The notes below the pieces were generated by a model. The model was not told the origin of the DNA. It saw only the letters and a list, made by a program, of their open reading frames with translations, and made no database searches. The translations under genes were made by a program, and so were the position numbers. From the NCBI RefSeq assembly GCF_040105385.1, contig NZ_JBEDNQ010000019.1, positions 1 to 64,000 of the forward strand: a stretch of 64,000 nt of DNA, written 5' to 3'. Of this stretch, positions 59,241 through 64,000 are shown piece by piece. Position 1 is the stretch's first letter, and each line of letters starts with the position of its first letter. This DNA is from Pseudonocardia nematodicida (GTDB lineage Bacteria; Actinomycetota; Actinomycetes; Mycobacteriales; Pseudonocardiaceae).

Positions 59241-60659
59241 CTACCCGTGTGCGAGATCCGAGAACCGGCTGTAGTGCAGCTGGTGCGCGACGGTGATCGT
59301 CGTCGTCGGGCCGTTACGGTGCTTGGCCAGGATCAGGTCCGCCTCGCCGGCGCGCGGGTCGTCGTTCTCGAACGCGTCCGGGCGGTGCAGCAGGACCACC
59401 ATGTCGGCGTCCTGCTCGATGGAGCCGGACTCACGCAGGTCGGACAGCATCGGCCGCTTGTCGGTCCGCTGCTCGGGGCCACGGTTCAGCTGGCTCATCG
59501 CCACCACCGGGACCTCGAGCTCCTTGGCCAGCAGCTTGATCTGCCGGGAGAACTCCGAGACCTCCTGCTGCCGGGACTCGACCTTGCGGCCCGAGGTCAT
59601 CAGCTGCAGGTAGTCGAGGATGATCAGCTTCAGGTCGTTGCGCTGCTTGAGCCGGCGCGCCTTGGCCCGGATCTCCATCAGCGTCAGGTTCGGCGAGTCG
59701 TCGATGAACAGCGGCGCCTCGGAGATCTCCGACATCCGCCGGGCCATCCGGGTCCAGTCCTCGTCGGACATCCGCCCGGCACGCATGTCGGCCAGCCGGA
59801 TCCGTGCCTCCGCCGAGAGCAGACGCATCACGATCTCGGACTTGCTCATCTCCAGCGAGAAGAACGCGCTGGCCATCCCGTTCTTGATGGAACACGAGCG
59901 CGCGAAGTCCAGACCGAGGGTCGACTTGCCCAGACCCGGCCGGGCCGCGACCACGATCATCTGGCCGGGGTGCAGGCCGTTGGTGACCTGGTCGAGGTCG
60001 GCGAACCCGGTCGGCACGCCGGTGGACTGGCCGCCGCGCGAGGCGATCGCGTCGATCTCGTCCATCGTGGGCTGGAGGAGCTCCTCCAGCACCGTGTAGT
60101 CCTCGGTGGTGGTGCGCTCGGTGACCTCGTAGACCGCGGCCTGGGCCCGGTCGACGACATCGTCGACCTCGCCCCCGTCGGCCCCGTGGTAGCCGAGCTG
60201 CACGATCCGGGTGCCGGCCTCGACCAGCCGGCGCAGGATCGCCTTCTCCCCGACGATCTCGGCGTAGTACGCCGCGTTCGCCGCGGTGGGGACGGTCGCG
60301 ATCAGCGTGTGCAGGTACGGCGCACCGCCGAGGCGGACCAGGTCCCCGCGCCGCTGCAGCTCCGCGGACACGGTCACCGCGTCGGCGGGCTCACCGCGGC
60401 TGTAGAGGTCCAGGATCGTCTCGTAGACGGTCTGGTGGGCGGGCCGGTAGAAGTCGTCCGGCTGCAGCACCTCGACGACGTCGGCGATCGCGTCCTTGCT
60501 CAGCAGCATGCCGCCGAGCACCGACTGCTCGGCCGTGAGGTCCTGCGGGGGCTGGCGGTCGAACGTGCCGTGCCCGCCGCTGTCACCGGAGCCGCCGCCC
60601 TGCTCGCCGTCGCGAACGGCACGCGGCCGCCCGGTGGGACGGTCGTCCGTCAGAGCCAT
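59241..60659 (-). CDS. dnaB: replicative DNA helicase DnaB
   Basis: A 472-residue hexameric helicase without an intein. The N-terminal domain has L-G-G-M-L-L-S-K-D-A-I-A and F-Y-R-P-A-H-Q; the RecA-like core has Walker A A-R-P-G-L-G-K-S-T near 225, Walker B L-I-I-L-D-Y-L-Q-L-M near 335 and D-L-R-E-S-G-S-I-E-Q-D-A-D near 400. It unwinds DNA at the fork. The ATG at 60659 (M-A-L-T-D-D) with GGGGG upstream is chosen; an in-frame GTG at 60671 is possible. Separated from rplI by a 639-bp region. Confidence 0.95.
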   Translation of the reverse strand: MALTDDRPTGRPRAVRDGEQGGGSGDSGGHGTFDRQPPQDLTAEQSVLGGMLLSKDAIADVVEVLQPDDFYRPAHQTVYETILDLYSRGEPADAVTVSAELQRRGDLVRLGGAPYLHTLIATVPTAANAAYYAEIVGEKAILRRLVEAGTRIVQLGYHGADGGEVDDVVDRAQAAVYEVTERTTTEDYTVLEELLQPTMDEIDAIASRGGQSTGVPTGFADLDQVTNGLHPGQMIVVAARPGLGKSTLGLDFARSCSIKNGMASAFFSLEMSKSEIVMRLLSAEARIRLADMRAGRMSDEDWTRMARRMSEISEAPLFIDDSPNLTLMEIRAKARRLKQRNDLKLIILDYLQLMTSGRKVESRQQEVSEFSRQIKLLAKELEVPVVAMSQLNRGPEQRTDKRPMLSDLRESGSIEQDADMVVLLHRPDAFENDDPRAGEADLILAKHRNGPTTTITVAHQLHYSRFSDLAHG

Positions 60660-60908
60660 ACGCAGCGTCACCCCCGGTGAACATGTTACCGAACACGCGT
60701 TCGACGCGCGAGCGGTGCTCGCCCGTCCGCACGGATCTCCCTCTCCCAGCGGCGGCGCGCGCCGTGTCCGCCGGGACGTCCGGCACGCGGGGTGTCCCGC
60801 CGGGCCGGTCGGACCGAGGCTAGGTCGCCCGGGCAGGCACTCCTAACCCGGCTGGGGGTGGATCTGGGGATGAACTGTGCACGGAGACCGCCCGTCCCGG
60901 GACGGTGC

Positions 60909-60983
60909 TGTGGACAACCTGGGGAGAACAGCCGGATTTCCGCCGTATCTGCTGCTCAGAGGCGCATTCGCCGATGTGGACAA
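60909..60983 (+). promoter_or_regulatory. two DnaA boxes
   Basis: TGTGGACAA, the reverse complement of the consensus TTGTCCACA, occurs at 60909-60917 and 60975-60983, same orientation, 66 bp apart. The second lies in a GCCGATGT-N5-ACATCGGC hairpin (60970-60990). DnaA may regulate dnaB here; too few boxes for an origin. Confidence 0.55.
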
Positions 60984-61215
60984 CATCGGCGTGGCGTGTC
61001 GTCGCACGGCCCTCGGACGGCGTGTCGGGCCGGCTCGGAGACCGTTCGCCGTCCGGCGCATCCACAGGCCCGTCCGACGAGTACGGCGTCACTTCTCGGC
61101 GTGTCGCCTGCGTGACAACGGATCCGGTCCGTGTCCGCCATCCGGGGTGGAGTGTCCACTCCCGACCCCGGAGTCCGTCGCGACGATCTTCGCGAGCACC
61201 GTCCCGACATGCAGA

Positions 61216-61254
61216 AGGGCGGTGCCCGGAGCTCGTGGCTCCGGACACCGCCCT
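61216..61254 (-). terminator. terminator of the rpsF-ssb-rpsR-rplI operon
   Basis: A 17-bp stem (61216-61232 with 61238-61254), one mismatch, 5-nt loop, 45 bp after the rplI stop. Separates the ribosomal operon from dnaB. Confidence 0.75.
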
Positions 61255-61298
61255 GACTACTGCGAGTGGTCACCCACCCACGGTCATGCCGGTCGCGC

Positions 61299-61745
61299 TC
61301 AGTTCGTGACGACCGCGATGGGCAGCTCGGTGGTGACCTCCGGGTGCAGGCGGACCTGCACCTGGTGCTTGCCGAGGGTCTTGATGTGTCCGGGGACGTC
61401 GATGGTCCGCTTGTCGAGCACCGGACCACCGGCCGCCTTGACCGCGTCGACGACGGCGGTCGGGGTGACCGAGCCGAACAGGCGACCGCTGTCGCTCGCC
61501 TTGGCCGGGACGGTCACGTTCAGGTTCTTCAGCTGCGAGTCGACCTGCTGGGCGTGGCCGAGGTCGCGGATCTCCCGCGACTTCTGCGCCCGGCGGATCT
61601 GCTCGACCTGCTTCTCGGCGCCACGGGTGGCGACGACCGCGAGCTTGCGCGGCAGCAGGTAGTTACGGCCGTAGCCGTCCTTGACCTCGACGATGTCGCC
61701 CGGGCCGCCCAGGTTGGGGACGTCGGCGTTCAGGATGAGCTTCAC
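61299..61745 (-). CDS. rplI: 50S ribosomal protein L9
   Basis: A 148-residue L9: M-K-L-I-L-N-A-D-V, V-K-D-G-Y-G-R-N-Y-L-L-P-R-K-L-A near residue 21 (rRNA-binding signature), a long connecting helix, and a C-terminal domain (L-F-G-S-V-T-P-T). Last gene of the rpsF-ssb-rpsR-rplI operon, 14 bp after rpsR. Confidence 0.96.
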   Translation of the reverse strand: MKLILNADVPNLGGPGDIVEVKDGYGRNYLLPRKLAVVATRGAEKQVEQIRRAQKSREIRDLGHAQQVDSQLKNLNVTVPAKASDSGRLFGSVTPTAVVDAVKAAGGPVLDKRTIDVPGHIKTLGKHQVQVRLHPEVTTELPIAVVTN

Positions 61746-61759
61746 GTGTCTCCCCGTCC

Positions 61760-61996
61760 TCAGCGCGCGGTCGAGGTGTAGGGCAGCAGCGCGACCTCGC
61801 GGGAGTTCTTCACCGCGACGGCGACGTCCCGCTGGTGCTGCCGGCAGTTGCCGGTGACCCGACGGGCACGGATCTTGCCCCGGTCGGAGATGAACTTGCG
61901 CAGCAGACCGGTGTCCTTGTAGTCGATCTGCTGAGCCTTGTCCTTGCAGAACGCGCAGACCTTCTTCTTCGGCTTGCGCACGATGGCCTTGGCCAT
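61760..61996 (-). CDS. rpsR: 30S ribosomal protein S18
   Basis: A 78-residue S18. It keeps a zinc-type pair C-A-F-C near residues 14-17 (a zinc-plus C-type paralogue pattern), with Y-K-D-T-G-L-L-R-K-F-I-S and R-V-T-G-N-C-R-Q-H-Q-R. Binds the S6 partner and 16S rRNA. In operon between ssb and rplI. Confidence 0.96.
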   Translation of the reverse strand: MAKAIVRKPKKKVCAFCKDKAQQIDYKDTGLLRKFISDRGKIRARRVTGNCRQHQRDVAVAVKNSREVALLPYTSTAR

Positions 61997-62047
61997 GGTG
62001 GTGCTCCTGTGTGTGAGTCGAGCGCCCCGCCGGGGCGGGGGAGTGGA

Positions 62048-62584
62048 TCAGAAGGGGGGCTCGTCGTCGGACGCCGCGCCGCTGCCGGCGGGCGGGGCCG
62101 AACCCCAGGGGTCGTCATAGCCGCCGGAGTTGCCCCCGCCGGAACCGCCGCCCTGCTGGCCGCCGCCGCCGTCGTAGCCGCCACCGCCGCCGCCACCGAA
62201 GCCGCCGGAGCCTCCGCCCCGGCTGACCTTGTTGACCTTGGCGGTCGCGTAGCGCAGCGAGGGGCCGACCTCGTCGACCTCCATCTCGACCACGGTGCGC
62301 TTCTCGCCCTCACGGGTCTCGAAGGACCGCTGCCGGAGACGCCCCTGCACCACGACCCGCGAACCGCGGGTCAGTGACTCGGCGACGTTCTCCGCCGCCT
62401 GGCGCCAGATGTTGCAGCGCAGGAACAGCGCCTCGCCGTCCTTCCACTCGCCGGACTGGCGGTCGAAGGTGCGCGGGGTGGACGCCACGGTGAAGTTCGC
62501 GACCGCGGCGCCGGAGGGGGTGAACCGCAGCTCGGGATCCGCCGTCAGGTTGCCCACGACGGTGATCACGGTTTCGCCGGCCAT
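62048..62584 (-). CDS. ssb: single-stranded DNA-binding protein
   Basis: A 178-residue SSB. OB-fold residues 1-115: V-V-G-N-L-T-A-D-P-E-L-R-F, N-I-W-R-Q-A-A-E-N-V-A-E and G-S-R-V-V-V-Q-G-R-L. A Gly-rich disordered linker follows, then the acidic tip D-D-E-P-P-F that binds partner proteins. Coats single-stranded DNA at forks. Between rpsF (11 bp) and rpsR in the operon. Confidence 0.96.
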   Translation of the reverse strand: MAGETVITVVGNLTADPELRFTPSGAAVANFTVASTPRTFDRQSGEWKDGEALFLRCNIWRQAAENVAESLTRGSRVVVQGRLRQRSFETREGEKRTVVEMEVDEVGPSLRYATAKVNKVSRGGGSGGFGGGGGGGYDGGGGQQGGGSGGGNSGGYDDPWGSAPPAGSGAASDDEPPF

Positions 62585-62595
62585 GACAGCCCCTC

Positions 62596-62910
62596 TCAGC
62601 TCGCGACGGGCGCCGGAGTGCGGACGACGTCCTTGCGCAGCACCTTGGTGCGCAGCACGGACTCGTTCAGGCCCAGCTGGCGGTCCAGCTCGGCGACGGT
62701 GGCCGGCTCCGCGGTGATCTCGGTGACCGCGTAGATGGCCTCGCCCTGCTTCTTGATCTCGTAGGCCAGCCGGCGCTTGCCCCAGACCTCGATCTTCTCG
62801 ACCGATCCGCCGTCGCTCTTCACGACGGTGAGGAACTGCTCCAGGGACGGCTGCACGGTGCGCTCGTCCAGGCTGCCGTCGAGGATGATCATGACCTCGT
62901 AGTGACGCAT
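62596..62910 (-). CDS. rpsF: 30S ribosomal protein S6
   Basis: A 104-residue S6: M-R-H-Y-E-V-M-I-I-L-D, K-I-E-V-W-G-K-R-R-L-A-Y-E-I-K-K near residue 44 and L-N-E-S-V-L-R-T-K-V near 85. First gene of the operon. The ATG at 62910 follows AGGAGGTGA; a GTG 9 nt further upstream sits too close to the SD. Confidence 0.96.
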   Translation of the reverse strand: MRHYEVMIILDGSLDERTVQPSLEQFLTVVKSDGGSVEKIEVWGKRRLAYEIKKQGEAIYAVTEITAEPATVAELDRQLGLNESVLRTKVLRKDVVRTPAPVAS

Positions 62911-63171
62911 GAGAACCACTCACCTCCTATGGACTCGAAAACGGTCACGACCCCGACGGCCGTGACAGGAGGTTCTCAGTGCCCCCCGACAGTTCTGCGT
63001 CCGCGACCGGTGGCCGCGCACGGAACTGCAGGAGGACCGGACGAGGCTACCAACCGCGATCCGGTCGCCGACCTGCGGGTACGGCGGATCCCCAGATCGC
63101 TGGGATGGGCCGTGGCCGCGGGGCCGGTGAAGGTGATCGGGACCGACACCGACACCGAACCGGGAGCCCAC

Positions 63172-63567
63172 GTGTCCGACGCCCCCTACTACCGCAGCCA
63201 CGCCTGGATCCTGTCCGGGATCATGAACACCCCGGGGATCCTCGTCCTCCGGGACCGGCGGCTGTCGTTCGTCTCCGACGAGGGCCCGGTGTTCGACGAG
63301 CCGCTCTCCGCGGTCACCGACATCCGATTCCCCTGGTACGAGTTCACCGGCGGCTTCCGCGCAACGGTCGCGGGGACCCGGCGGCGGATCTCGCTGGTCC
63401 GGCCGAACGGGGCCGGTACCGCGACGGCCTCGATGTTCGACACCTACGTCGGGGACGCGGTCGTCGCCGCCGGCGCGGTGCACGACATCGCCGACGGGCG
63501 CCGCGCCGGCAAGGCCTGGCGCGCCCTGCTCCTGGACGGGGCCGCCCCGTCCGCGCACGCCGGATGA
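63172..63567 (+). CDS. PH/GRAM-like small protein
   Basis: A 131-residue protein, mostly beta strand: G-I-L-V-L-R-D-R-R-L-S-F-V near residue 22, then L-S-A-V-T-D-I-R-F-P-W-Y-E-F and R-R-R-I-S-L-V-R-P, resembling the small PH-like (GRAM-type) proteins of actinobacteria. A C-terminal helix follows. GTG at 63172 with GGGAG is the most likely start; a longer frame upstream has no start signal. Function unknown. Divergent from the rpsF operon. Confidence 0.65.
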   Translation: MSDAPYYRSHAWILSGIMNTPGILVLRDRRLSFVSDEGPVFDEPLSAVTDIRFPWYEFTGGFRATVAGTRRRISLVRPNGAGTATASMFDTYVGDAVVAAGAVHDIADGRRAGKAWRALLLDGAAPSAHAG

Positions 63568-63635
63568 CCCCGCTGTCCCCTCGTCGCCATCACCGGGCGC
63601 ACGTCCGTGCCCCGCATCCCACCCGGAGCCGTTCC

Positions 63636-64000
63636 GTGCGCCTGCCGCCGACCACCCCGACCGCGACGACCCGGTTCCTGACGGTCACGCTGCTCGCCGC
63701 CGCCCTGCCGGCCGCCGCCGGCTGCGCCGCCGTCGTCCCCCGCGACCAGGTCGCGACGACGATCGCGACGCAGCTGGGGCAGCAGGGGTCACCATCGACG
63801 GCGCCGCCGTCACCTGTCCGGACGACCTCGACGCCGAGGTGGGCCGCAGCACCCGCTGCGAGTTCACCACCGGTGGTCAGCCGGTCGACGCCGTGGCGAC
63901 GGTCAGCGCGGTCGAGGGCGACACCGTCGAGTTCGACATCGGCACCGAGGCGCGCCCGATCGCGGCCGGGCTCCTCGCGACGACCGTCTCCGACCAGGTC
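63636..64000 (+). pseudogene. DUF4333 lipoprotein, frameshifted and cut by the window edge
   Basis: A GTG at 63636 after a CGGAG site opens a signal peptide with lipobox P-A-A-A-G-C (Cys near residue 31). At a GGGG run (63785-63788) the reading frame breaks: the coherent continuation, V-T-C-P-D-D-L-D-A-E-V-G-R-S-T-R-C-E-F, is in the -1 frame. This is the DUF4333 core with its paired Cys. One extra G in the run would restore the protein. Either a true mutation or a sequencing error. The 3' end is outside the window. Confidence 0.65.

Larger units (their letters stand above)
60660..61298. other. dnaB upstream region with two DnaA-box matches
   Basis: No gene recognised in the 639 bp. It holds two TGTGGACAA words (60909-60917, 60975-60983), the rplI-operon terminator (61216-61254), and probably the dnaB promoter. 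A TCCACA word sits near 61060. Confidence 0.55.

Noticed and set aside
59150..59260. rifamycin-associated element upstream of helD
   Set aside because: I looked for a long GC-rich inverted repeat of that kind and found only the AT-rich palindrome; link to rifamycin is therefore not claimed.
60909..60983. chromosomal replication origin
   Set aside because: Only two DnaA boxes and no AT-rich unwinding region or dnaA/dnaN genes.

Overview
The window is very GC-rich DNA with tightly packed genes, frequent GTG starts and 1-11 bp gene overlaps. The content points to an actinomycete of the Pseudonocardia type (inference). Pointers are an iniB/iniA/iniC-like dynamin cluster, a mycothiol-linked maleylpyruvate-isomerase-fold protein, GTP-dependent PEP carboxykinase, a branched-chain 2-oxoacid dehydrogenase set, a HelD-class helicase and DUF3040/DUF4333 proteins. 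No phage, insertion sequence, CRISPR array, rRNA or tRNA gene was recognised.

Layout. Positions 1-5.4 kb hold minus-strand housekeeping and unknown genes: zinc-ribbon membrane protein, DinB-fold protein, PanE-like reductase, MmcQ/YjbR protein, alpha/beta hydrolase and EamA-like transporter. Positions 5.8-13.5 kb form the most distinctive block. It has a membrane-anchored Hsp70-like ATPase with a Pro/Thr/Ala-rich tail, divergent from two tandem IniB-like proteins, followed by IniA-like and IniC-like dynamin GTPases. Positions 13.4-19.7 kb carry a CPBP protease, a large LuxR-type ATPase regulator, an IspD-like nucleotidyltransferase, a small membrane protein and a Tat-exported amidase. Positions 19.9-26.7 kb carry an acyl-CoA dehydrogenase behind two TetR-type palindromes, a CBS protein, a VanW-family membrane protein, a lone GroES-like protein and an AAA ATPase. 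Positions 27.4-32 kb carry fxsA and the E1alpha-E1beta-E2 operon. Positions 32-38.7 kb carry a probably frameshifted antitoxin-like gene, an AhpD-fold protein, DUF3024, a 699-residue protein that looks like a dead helicase half, and pckG. Positions 39-41.4 kb hold an MFS exporter and its divergent TetR regulator, with two operators between them.

Positions 42-48 kb contain two unknown minus-strand genes, two family-2 glycosyltransferases, trmB and a nitric oxide synthase oxygenase with a 280-residue disordered extension. Positions 48-56.9 kb contain a PaaI thioesterase, an NYN-domain protein, an amidohydrolase, an FAD-dependent oxidoreductase, an SDR-DUF2867-like protein, an RmlC-like protein and DUF3040. 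Positions 56.9-62.9 kb are HelD, dnaB and the rpsF-ssb-rpsR-rplI operon. In actinobacteria that operon lies near oriC and is transcribed away from it, so the origin probably lies to the right of this window. The right edge has a PH-like small protein and a frameshifted, truncated DUF4333 lipoprotein.

The best candidate for an under-described system is the Hsp70-like / double IniB / IniA / IniC block. It pairs an actin-fold ATPase facing outward through a membrane anchor with two membrane-remodelling GTPases and two repetitive Asn/Asp/Gly-rich proteins that share one N-terminal module.
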